DNA from: an uncultured Prevotellaceae bacterium
GTDB taxonomy: Bacteria; Bacteroidota; Bacteroidia; Bacteroidales; Bacteroidaceae
Direction of reading: 5' to 3'
Assembly (NCBI GenBank): GCA_900314655.1
Contig: OMWC01000013.1
Coordinates: 28,562-92,561 of the forward strand
Length of the DNA stretch: 64,000 nucleotides
A program made the position numbers and the translations under genes. The notes under the pieces are model-generated. The model searched no databases. It saw only the letters and a list, made by a program, of their open reading frames with translations, and was not told the DNA's origin. How positions within the stretch are numbered: the stretch's first letter is position 1; each line of letters opens with the position of its first letter. Below, piece by piece: positions 40,256-49,000 of the stretch.

Positions 40256-42855
40256 CCGCACCTTGAAGCTCCGCAATTTGTGCAAATCAGACAACCTTCC
40301 TGATATACCAGCGTCTCCTGACCACAGTTCGGACATTTCAGGCCCGAAGCAGCAGTACCGTCGGTGACATATTTCTTCAATGCACGCTCCACACCGTTCT
40401 TCCACGTATTGATGCTCTCGCTCTTCAGTTGCAGCGAGCTCACCAGTTTAATTACATGGTCAATAGGCATACGATAGCGCAACACGCCACTAATCAGTTT
40501 GGCATAGTTCCAGTACTCAGGATTGAATTTCTCCGAGAGCCCCTCTACAGTGGTCTTATAGCCTCGCTTGTTCTCAAATTGGAAGTCATAGCGCTTCGAA
40601 CCGTCTGGATTCTGCTGTTTGATAATCTTTCCCTTTGTCACCGGCTTTGGCAATACGATACCTTCCTCATCATCCTGTAGTCCGGTGAAGATTTCATAAG
40701 GATAGCCGTTGAGCAGTCCTACGAAGGCTACCCACTTTTCTTTGTTATTCTGGAAGCGTACCACATCGCACTCCAATGTCTGCGGACGAACCTCCGTCAC
40801 TTCAGGATGTTTGCAAGGCACGGCACCTTTCTTGTAGTTTTCGTTATCGTTAACGTCATCGGTATCGCTCTTCTTTTTCTTCTTCTCATCCACCTGGATC
40901 ATCACACCAGAACGCGAACCGTCTCGATAAATCGTGCAACCTTTGCAACCACTACGCCATGCTTCCACGTACAGGCGGTTCACCAAAGCCTCATCCACAT
41001 CGTGCGGCAGATTCACCGTTACGGAGATCGAATGGTCCACCCATTTCTGAATGGCACCCTGCATCTTCACCTTCATCAGCCAGTCCACATCGTTGGCTGT
41101 TGCCTTATAATAAGGAGAACGAGCTACCAGTTCGTCAATTTCCTCCTTGGTGTAACGTTTCTCGGTGTCAATGCCGTTGACTTTCATCCACTCCAGGAAC
41201 TTATTGTGATAGACGATATACTCCTCAAACGAGTCACCTACTTCATCGACAAAATCAACGTGCACATTCGTATCATTGGGATTCACCTTACGGCGACGCA
41301 TATAGACGGGCAGGAACACGGGTTCTATACCACTTGTGGTCTGCGTCATCAGCGAGGTTGTTCCTGTAGGAGCGATGGTCAGACAGGCTATGTTCCTGCG
41401 TCCATACTTCTGCATATCCTTCCAGAGTTGAGGATCATTCTCCTTGATACGCAGGATAAACGGATTCTGCGCCTCGCGTTTGGCATCATATACTTCGAAA
41501 GCGCCACGCTCCTGAGCCATTGTCACACTGGAACGATAGGCGTTCAAGGCCAATGTCTTATGCACGTTGACGGAGAAATCTGTTGCCTCCTGGGTGCCGT
41601 AGCGCAGGCCCATGGCAGCAATCATGTCGCCCTCTGCCGTGATGCCCACACCTGTGCGGCGACCCATGCCGCTCTTGCGGCGTATCTTTTCCCAAAGATG
41701 ATATTCGGCCCCCTTCACCTCCTGGCTCTGCGGGTCTTTATCAATCTTCTCCATGATCAGGTCGATCTTCTCCATCTCCAAGTCCACGATGTCATCCATG
41801 ATGCGCTGTGCCATCTGTACATGCTTCTTGAACTTGTCGTAGTCGAAGTAGGCATCCTTCGTGAACGGGTTCACCACGTAAGAATAGAGATTAATACTCA
41901 GCAGACGGCATGAATCGTAAGGGCAGAGCGGAATCTCGCCACAGGGATTCGTCGATACCGTGCGGAAACCAAGATCAGCATAGCAATCGGGGATACTTTC
42001 ACGAAGGATTGTGTCCCAGAACAGCACACCGGGCTCAGCACTCTTCCATGCATTATGAACAATCTTGCCCCACAATGCCTTGGCATCTATCTTCTTTCTG
42101 ACTCTCAGTTTCTCTTCTTCCTTTTCATAATCGTTGTCACTCACAGGGAACTGCTGCACATACTCACCGTCTGAGGTTGCCGCCTCCATGAATGCATCGT
42201 CAATCTTCACACTCACATTGGCACCCGTCACCTTGCCCTCAGTCATCTTTGCATCGATGAAAGCCTCGGCATCAGGATGCTTGATACTTACCGAGAGCAT
42301 CAGCGCACCACGGCGACCGTCCTGTGCCACCTCACGCGTACTGTTACTATAACGCTCCATAAAAGGGACCAGACCAGTGGAAGTCAGTGCCGAATTGTTT
42401 ACCGGACTGCCTTTCGGACGGATATGGCTGAGATCGTGCCCCACTCCACCGCGACGTTTCATCAGCTGCACCTGTTCTTCGTCGATGCGCATCACGGCAC
42501 CATAGGAGTCTGCGTTTCCGTCAAGTCCGATAACAAAGCAGTTCGAGAGTGAAGCCACCTGATAACCATTGCCGATACCCGTCATCGGAGAACCAGCCGG
42601 TACAATATAGCGGAAATGATCCAGCAACTCAAACACCTGCTCCTTTGTCAGCGGGTTTTTATACTTCTGCTCAATGCGGGCCACCTCGCCTGCAATACGC
42701 CAATGCATATCCTCAGGACTCTGCTCATAGATATGGCCGTAGCTGTCCTTCATAGCATATTTGTTCACCCATACACGGGCGGCGAGTTCGTCACCATCGA
42801 AATATTTCAAGGAAGCAGCAAAGGCTTCCTCGTAAGAGAAAGTTTTCTTTTCCAT
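40252..42855 (-). CDS. nrdJ: Adenosylcobalamin-dependent (class II) ribonucleotide reductase
   Basis: It reduces ribonucleotides to deoxyribonucleotides with a cobalamin radical and is oxygen-independent. The 867-residue protein has the class II hallmarks: PAGSPMTGIGN, ASLSNCFVIG (first active-site Cys), MKRRGGVGHDLSHIRPKGS, VSTNPCGEIPLCPYDSC (radical and redox Cys), TIAPTGTTSLM and GCKGCTIYRDGSRSGV (redox Cys pair). The extreme C-terminus is a zinc-ribbon-like LKCPNCGQETLVYQEGCLIC TNCGASRCG. folB is translationally coupled behind it. A -7 element, TAACTTTG, lies at 42882-42889, but no good -33 is seen. No cobalamin riboswitch is visible in the leader. Confidence 0.96.
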   Translation of the reverse strand: MEKKTFSYEEAFAASLKYFDGDELAARVWVNKYAMKDSYGHIYEQSPEDMHWRIAGEVARIEQKYKNPLTKEQVFELLDHFRYIVPAGSPMTGIGNGYQVASLSNCFVIGLDGNADSYGAVMRIDEEQVQLMKRRGGVGHDLSHIRPKGSPVNNSALTSTGLVPFMERYSNSTREVAQDGRRGALMLSVSIKHPDAEAFIDAKMTEGKVTGANVSVKIDDAFMEAATSDGEYVQQFPVSDNDYEKEEEKLRVRKKIDAKALWGKIVHNAWKSAEPGVLFWDTILRESIPDCYADLGFRTVSTNPCGEIPLCPYDSCRLLSINLYSYVVNPFTKDAYFDYDKFKKHVQMAQRIMDDIVDLEMEKIDLIMEKIDKDPQSQEVKGAEYHLWEKIRRKSGMGRRTGVGITAEGDMIAAMGLRYGTQEATDFSVNVHKTLALNAYRSSVTMAQERGAFEVYDAKREAQNPFILRIKENDPQLWKDMQKYGRRNIACLTIAPTGTTSLMTQTTSGIEPVFLPVYMRRRKVNPNDTNVHVDFVDEVGDSFEEYIVYHNKFLEWMKVNGIDTEKRYTKEEIDELVARSPYYKATANDVDWLMKVKMQGAIQKWVDHSISVTVNLPHDVDEALVNRLYVEAWRSGCKGCTIYRDGSRSGVMIQVDEKKKKKSDTDDVNDNENYKKGAVPCKHPEVTEVRPQTLECDVVRFQNNKEKWVAFVGLLNGYPYEIFTGLQDDEEGIVLPKPVTKGKIIKQQNPDGSKRYDFQFENKRGYKTTVEGLSEKFNPEYWNYAKLISGVLRYRMPIDHVIKLVSSLQLKSESINTWKNGVERALKKYVTDGTAASGLKCPNCGQETLVYQEGCLICTNCGASRCG

Positions 42856-42973
42856 TATGATTGTCAGTTTTTTTCTGTTTGCAAAGTTAGTGCAAAAAAA
42901 TGATTTAACGAAGAGATTATAGAATTATTTCTTTCCGAAAACGAAAATTTTTATCCGGCAGCGAAAAGGAAAG

Positions 42974-43062
42974 TTATCCCAAAAGTAAAACTCCAACCTT
43001 CTTCTCCCAACAAATGTTTCCAAAATTGTTAATCTCCAGTCACACTTTATCCCGAAAGTAAA
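42974..43062. repeat. 16-bp direct repeats in the nrdJ/nitroreductase divergent gap
   Basis: TTATCCCAAAAGTAAA (42974-42989) and TTATCCCGAAAGTAAA (43047-43062) differ at one base and lie 73 bp apart. They could be regulator sites serving either divergent gene. Confidence 0.5.
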
Positions 43063-43092
43063 GCCATCTTATCAACAAAAAAGAGATAGCGA

Positions 43093-43124
43093 TTTGGAAG
43101 TTTGCGGATTTTATCGTAATTTTG
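43093..43124 (+). promoter_or_regulatory. Promoter of the nitroreductase gene
   Basis: TTTG (43093-43096), a 20-bp spacer and TAATTTTG (43117-43124) match the Bacteroidetes consensus. The leader is about 20 nt. Confidence 0.8.
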
Positions 43125-43149
43125 CAGTCATATATAAATAAGGTAAAAG

Positions 43150-43887
43150 ATGAAGAACTTAGAAACAAGAACCAGTATCCGCAAATATGCACAACGCGAA
43201 GTGAGCAACGAACTGCTCCACCGCTTGCTCCATGAAGCAGAACGTACACAGACTATGGGTAACCTGCAACTCTACAGTGTAATCATAACCCGTTCAGAAG
43301 AACAGAAAGCGGCCTTGGCTCCCGCCCATTTCAACCAACCGATGGTAAAAGGGGCTCCCGTGGTTCTTACCTTCTGTGCCGACTTCCGCCGCACCAGCCG
43401 ATGGGCGGAAGAACGGAAGGCAGAACCTGGCTATGATAATTTCCTGTCGTTTATCAATGCAGCCACCGATGCCCTGCTCTATTGCCAGACGTTCTGCAAT
43501 CTTGCCGACGAAGAAGGCTTGGGCTATTGTTACTTAGGAACCACGGTCTATATGCCAAAACAGATTATCGAGGTATTGGGACTGCCTCGTCTGGTGATGC
43601 CCGTTGCCACGATTACCTTGGGATGGCCCGACGAACAGCCTGCCCTCTCCGACCGCCTGCCATTAGAGAGCATCATCCATGAAGAGCGTTACGAAGATTA
43701 CACGCCCGAACGCATAGATCAGTTCTACACCGCAAAGGAACAGTTGCCCGAGAATCAGGAGTTCGTGCGCATCAACAACAAAGAAACCTTGGCACAGATC
43801 TTCACCGACATCCGCTATACGCGCAAGGACAACGAGGCCATGTCGAAAGGACTTATAGAAGCCTTGCGCCAACAAGGATTTCTATAA
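43150..43887 (+). CDS. NfsA-type nitroreductase / flavin reductase
   Basis: This cytoplasmic FMN-dependent oxidoreductase uses NAD(P)H to reduce nitro groups, quinones or flavins. The 245-residue protein shows RTSIRKYAQREV at the N-terminus (FMN phosphate contacts), ERTQTMGNLQLYSVIITR, GAPVVLTFCADFRR, and EEGLGYCYLGTTVYMPKQI with the conserved glycine turn, then MPVATITLGWPDEQP and a helical NfsA-type C-terminal extension. It has no signal peptide, unlike the lipoprotein at 7398-8027. It is a single gene with its own promoter and terminator. Confidence 0.9.
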   Translation: MKNLETRTSIRKYAQREVSNELLHRLLHEAERTQTMGNLQLYSVIITRSEEQKAALAPAHFNQPMVKGAPVVLTFCADFRRTSRWAEERKAEPGYDNFLSFINAATDALLYCQTFCNLADEEGLGYCYLGTTVYMPKQIIEVLGLPRLVMPVATITLGWPDEQPALSDRLPLESIIHEERYEDYTPERIDQFYTAKEQLPENQEFVRINNKETLAQIFTDIRYTRKDNEAMSKGLIEALRQQGFL

Positions 43888-43902
43888 GTCCTTCCCGATA
43901 GT

Positions 43903-43941
43903 AGGTTTCAGCGAACACTAGTCCACTGAAACCTTTTTATT
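43903..43941 (+). terminator. Terminator after the nitroreductase gene
   Basis: AGGTTTCAG (43903-43911) and CTGAAACCT (43926-43934) form a perfect 9-bp stem followed by TTTTTATTTT. The T-run overlaps the stop codon of the converging PL11 gene. Confidence 0.85.
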
Positions 43942-46072
43942 TTACGACAAATTTCTTTCCGTCGCGAACGAAGATACCATGAGAAACGTTCTTCACGCGT
44001 TGTCCCTGCAAGTTGTAGATTATCTCATTATCTACATTTCTCATTTCCTCAATTTCAACAATTCCCGTAGAAGGATCATTGCCTTGGAACGACTCAATGA
44101 AGTCAGGCAGATAATAGCCCAGATGGGGCGGCTGGTTGTAGGCAACGTTCTGCCAGGCTATGCCCATACGGTAGACGTGGTCGTGCATGAGTGTCGGGAC
44201 GCGATAGTTGGTATTCTCGATAGTCGAGTAGATGATGAGCCCATCATCGGTGTTGTTCCTCACGATGAGTTCCTCACGCCAGTCTCCGAAGATGTCGGCC
44301 GACAGACAGGGCGTGGCCTTCGTGCCGTTGTTTGACTGTCCGGTGATGGAGACAATGCCGACCCCCAACGGCGACGCGTTTCCGCGCTTGGTGATGGTGA
44401 TGCCGTCTAACAGTTCGTCCTGTGCGTCACCATCCCAGTAGATGCGGAAGTTCATGCCGGGGTTGTCGTAGTAGATGATGTGCCCCTTGCAATCGTAGCT
44501 GCTGGTCTGTGTGGCGTATGTAAACTCGTGTCCACGATAGTTGGCATCCCAGTCGGCAGCCAGTCCGCGGCCAGTGTCACGGTCGGACTTGGCACCGCAG
44601 ATGACTTCGCCTGTTCGGGCGTCGTGGATGTCGTAGCCATAGCCTATCTTATTATCCTTGTCCTCATAGGGCTCTTCGTGAATGTCCATGAGTTCGTAGC
44701 CTGGGCGATCGGGGTCGATGTCGGCCAGGTGGATGGCATCGCCATGGCCGAAGCCTACAGCATAGAGCAGGTGACCGTCGTTGTTGATGGCTGCCGACCC
44801 GTAGAGCACCTCGTCGCATCCGTCGCCGTCAACGTCGGCCACCGAGATGTTGTGGTTGCCGTTGCCCCATGCAGTGAAACTGTACGGGGTGTTGCCAGTG
44901 TTGGAGGAGTACGTCTTGGAGGTCTTTTTGAAGTTGGCGTCATAGTGGTCCACCTGCGTCTTCGACATGGAAGCATGCATCCACTTGGTCTTCAGCTCCG
45001 TACCGTTCCAGTCGACAGCCCAGAAGTAGGCCTTGGTGTAGTAGCCGCGGCACATCACGGCACTGGGGTTCTTGTCGGCACCGTCCAAGTAAGCCACGCA
45101 GGCCAGGAAGCGGTCGGCGCGGTTGCCGTAGGCATCGTTCCAGAAGTTCTTCTCAGGATAGCTGCTGGTCTTGTTGATTTCTCCGGCGCGTGACGGGTTG
45201 TAGTAAACGGTGTGCATGGCGGCACCAGTCTCGCCGTTGAACACGGTCAGGTATTCCGGGCCTTCCAGTACATGGCCCAGTCCTTTATCGACGGTTCCGC
45301 TGTTACGATAGTCCTTCGAGTTGTCAGCATTCTTGATGTCATCGACTGTGGCAGCGGCAGTGACATAGTTGCCCTTGCCGTCTATGCTACCGGGAGCGGT
45401 CTTGCAAATCATCTCTGCCTTGCCATCGCCGTTGAAGTCATAGACCAGGAACTGCGTGTAGTGGGCTCCTGCCCGAATGTTCTTGCCTAAGTCGATGCGC
45501 CACAGCTTGGTGCCGTCCAGCTTCAGGCAGTCGATGATGACGTCACTGGTCTTGCCGGTATTGCTGTTGTCCTTCGAGTTCGACGGGTCCCATTTCAGGA
45601 TAATCTCATACTGGCCGTCACCGTCGACGTCGCCCACCGAGCAGTCGTTGGGCGAGTAGGTAACGCCGGACTCTGCTGCCGTGGGACGGTCAAGGGGTAT
45701 CTCCAGGAAGCTCTTTGCCCAAGGTTTGATAGGCTCCGTACGGTCCACCTCCACACCGTTCTTCAGCGTTACTACCTGAAAGGTCTGCGACGCGTTGCAC
45801 TGCACGGTGGTACTGGTCACGTCCTTGTATATACGGCCGTTGGCGTAGGGTTGTCCGTCGCGTAGCAGGGTGAAGGTGGTGTTGGCGTCGTCCGTACCCA
45901 ACAGGCGCCAGCTGAGGAAGTAGCTGTTGGATGTTGTTCCGGAACGCTTGATGAGCACTGCACCGCGGTCCAGTTTCTCCATCTGGCTGGCCGGCGTGAC
46001 GGTAGGCTTCTGTGCGAAGCCTTCCATAGTCAGCAGGCCGCACATAACCGTAAGAAATAGTTGCTTTTTCAT
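43937..46072 (-). CDS. Rhamnogalacturonan endolyase, polysaccharide lyase family 11
   Basis: It cleaves the galacturonate-rhamnose backbone of rhamnogalacturonan-I by beta-elimination, probably at the cell surface. The 711-residue protein has a signal peptide (QLFLTVMCGLLTMEGFA), a short beta-domain starting MEKLDRGAVLIKR, and an eight-bladed propeller with repeated calcium-binding Asp-rich loops (VGDVDGDGQYEI, VYDFNGDGKAEM, VADVDGDGCDEVLYG, DIFGDWREELIVR) as in B. subtilis YesW. It ends IIYNLQGQRV ... IFVRDGKKFVVK, the surface-protein tail seen in four other proteins here. It lies 18 nt behind the other PL11 gene and completes a pectin PUL with the SusC/SusD genes. Confidence 0.95.
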   Translation of the reverse strand: MKKQLFLTVMCGLLTMEGFAQKPTVTPASQMEKLDRGAVLIKRSGTTSNSYFLSWRLLGTDDANTTFTLLRDGQPYANGRIYKDVTSTTVQCNASQTFQVVTLKNGVEVDRTEPIKPWAKSFLEIPLDRPTAAESGVTYSPNDCSVGDVDGDGQYEIILKWDPSNSKDNSNTGKTSDVIIDCLKLDGTKLWRIDLGKNIRAGAHYTQFLVYDFNGDGKAEMICKTAPGSIDGKGNYVTAAATVDDIKNADNSKDYRNSGTVDKGLGHVLEGPEYLTVFNGETGAAMHTVYYNPSRAGEINKTSSYPEKNFWNDAYGNRADRFLACVAYLDGADKNPSAVMCRGYYTKAYFWAVDWNGTELKTKWMHASMSKTQVDHYDANFKKTSKTYSSNTGNTPYSFTAWGNGNHNISVADVDGDGCDEVLYGSAAINNDGHLLYAVGFGHGDAIHLADIDPDRPGYELMDIHEEPYEDKDNKIGYGYDIHDARTGEVICGAKSDRDTGRGLAADWDANYRGHEFTYATQTSSYDCKGHIIYYDNPGMNFRIYWDGDAQDELLDGITITKRGNASPLGVGIVSITGQSNNGTKATPCLSADIFGDWREELIVRNNTDDGLIIYSTIENTNYRVPTLMHDHVYRMGIAWQNVAYNQPPHLGYYLPDFIESFQGNDPSTGIVEIEEMRNVDNEIIYNLQGQRVKNVSHGIFVRDGKKFVVK

Positions 46073-46090
46073 CTTGGTATAGTTCTCCTT

Positions 46091-49000
46091 TTACTTGATA
46101 ATAATCTTCTTGCCATTGCGGATGTAGAGGCCCTTCTTGGTGGGCTTGTCGATGCGCACGCCGTCAAGGGTGTAGAAGGTGCCGCCGTTCAGCTGGTCGA
46201 CATCCACGGCGTTGATGCCGGTGGGCTGATCAGTGACGCGCAGTTTACCCTCCTTGGTCAGCAGACCGGTGGCATCCCAATAGAGTCCGGCGGGCAGCTC
46301 GGGCAGATGGAGCACGGGATTGCCCGTCACCTCCTTAGCCACTGTCCAGAAGATGATCTCGTCGCCTGCTGCCGGCGTGTAGCTGCTGCCCAACTCGATG
46401 TAGATGTCGCCATATAGCTTCAGGTCGCCGCCGATGGTCAGGTAGGAGCGCGATGTGTTGTTGTTGTTCTTGTTGTAGACTGCCAAGTACAGCTTGGAGC
46501 CAGCGTACAGGCTGACCGTGCCCGTGGAGACGATGGCTCCGTAGCGGCGCGACGACGTGTAGCTGCCCGGCATCAGTGTGCCTCCGTTCTGGATGGCCAG
46601 TGCGGCCACGGTGCCGGTGCCTTTCAGCACGGCCTCGGTCTCTACCGTGGCTAATGACGAGCCGAAGAGCGGCGTGCTGTTGGTGCTGTTCAGCTGGATG
46701 TCGCCACCCTTGAAGGTGTAGGAGTTGACACCGCTGACCGGACGTGTGAAGGTCCACGAGCCGGTTCCCGTCTTGATGACCGTCGTGCCCGAGAAGGTTC
46801 CCGTGTAGGTGATGTCCTGATTCAGCGAACCTATGGTCACCGTACCGCTCGTGGCCAGCTTGCCGCCGCCCGTCAGGTTGCCTAACGTGAACGAGCGCGA
46901 CTCGGCATTGACGGTCGACCCGGCCGGGATGTTCATCGTGCCCTTTGGCAGTCCGTTGGTGTTGAACCAGCGGAACTCTTGTCCGTTTTGGTCGCAGACG
47001 AGGATACCCTCGAACTCGCTCCAGTTGCCGTACAGGTTGCCACGGGTGAAGCGTGAGACGACAGTCAGCGTGCCCTTGCCCGTCAGACTTCCGTAGTAGT
47101 CGCAGCGGCTGTCCAGATAGAGCAGTCCCGTAGCACCCTCGGCGACTTCGTAGTTGATGCGGTTGGATGAGTAGGAGTAGGAGTCGTCGGCATCGTACAC
47201 CTTGACATTCGAGCCGTTGAAGACAATCTTGTCCGGGCCGTTCATCACTTTCTTTAGCTCGCTGAGTCTCACCGTACCCTCGTCGACGGAGAGCACTGCG
47301 AAGTTGTTGCCAGTGCCTAACTCCAGTGTTCCGGCACCCTTCTTGTGCAGGGCGGCAGTGCTGGAGGTGGTCAGTCTTTCAATAGCCCCCTGCTGCTTCA
47401 TGGTGGCTCCGCTGGGTACGTTGACGCTTCCGCCCTTTGCTGACAGTGCGATGGCGTGGCCTGTGGTGATGTCACCGCTCAAGGCCAGCGTGCCGCCGTC
47501 CATGTAGATGGTGTTAGCCACGGGGCCTAAGGCACCCAGCTCGGTGCCAATGTTGTTGGCCAGTGTGCCGACAGTCAGCGTGCCCTTATTCAGGTTGACG
47601 CCGCCCGTCATGCTGTTGACGTTGTTGATGGTCACCAGCCCCTCGCCGTTTATGTTCAGCGTGGCGTTGCCGATGATGCTGCCCTCGCCGCTGAGGGTGT
47701 AGGACTTGGTGTTGTTGGCGAAGGTCACACTGTTCGGTGTCAGCTCGCCTTCCACCTTGATGTCGGTGATGTTGGCCTGGTCGTTGAACACCACGTCGTC
47801 GCCCGTCACGAAGGCCTCGCTCTGGCCGTCGCTCAGCTTGAAGTTCTTGGTGTCGGCAAAGTCCCAGATGCCGTCTGTGCCGCCGTCCCAAGTGATGCTG
47901 GTGGCGTCGCGCATGTCGGCCAGGTTGATGTATAGCTTGCCGTCCTCGTAGCTGAGCGTAGGCTTCTGGGCGCTGATGCCCTCAATTTTGATGTCGTCAA
48001 TGCTACCGGTAATGCTGCCGATGTTGGCCAGCAGGTGCTTGCCGGCGGGCAGCTTGTTGCTGCCAGCGGCGAAGTGAGGCACAATCTCGATGACGGGTGT
48101 CGAATACTGCGGACCGTACTGCCAGTCCTTCTTCTCGATAGTCAGCAGGGTGGCCGTCAGCTGGTCGGCAGTGCCGTCGCCAAACATGTCAAACGTTACG
48201 CGCGAACCGAAGCCTAAGGCCAGTGTCGTCGTCGTCAGCAGGCCGGCCTTGTCCTTGCCGCCGACATAGATGGTGGCGTTGTAGTCGGCCTTGATGCCGC
48301 CCTTGAAGTTGCCGCCGTCCGAGATGAGGCTGGTGTGGCGGTTCAGCCACAGGGGGCTGCTCTCCATGGTGCCGTCGAACTGCAGCGTGCCGGCCCATAC
48401 GTCGGTGTTGCCCTTGTAGGTCTGGGTGACCTTCGGCAGCACCAAGGTGCCGTCGCCCTGCTTCACTAAGCGCATGTTGCCCGTGAAGGCACCGCCCGTC
48501 AGCGTGTGCGTGTAGTATGCGTACTTGATGTCGGGGTTCATGGCGCTGGTGCCGTCCACGTCGGTGCCCTGCACCCATGAGGGAGCGTTGTCGAAGAAGA
48601 TATAGGGTGCTGCGCCGTTGCCCACGCTGACGGTCATGTCGCCCGTCTCGGCCATCAGCACCTGCTTGTCGTTCAGCGACGTGCCGATGCTGCCGCCGTT
48701 GCTGACCTCCGTGCGGTCGGTCATGGTCAGTGCGGGGGGAGCCTGCGTGATGCCCTCTAACTCGCCGAGGAAGTAGCTGGTGTGGGGTGGCTGGTTGTAG
48801 CCGCACATCTGCCATACCATGGCGTTGCGGTACTGCATGTCGTGCCACAGCGTGTAGTTACGCCACGGGGTGGGGGCGGTGGTGGTGTAGATGCGTATTT
48901 TATTGTCAGCTGTGCGCATGATGACCTCCTCGCGCCAGTCGCCGAGGATGTCGCCCTGATAGCAGGGCGTGGCTTTCGAGTGGTTGTTGGTTAGCGACCC

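Noticed and set aside
40256..40405. N-terminal extension of folB
   Set aside because: It lies wholly within the nrdJ zinc-ribbon coding region, and the family begins near the ATGA overlap.
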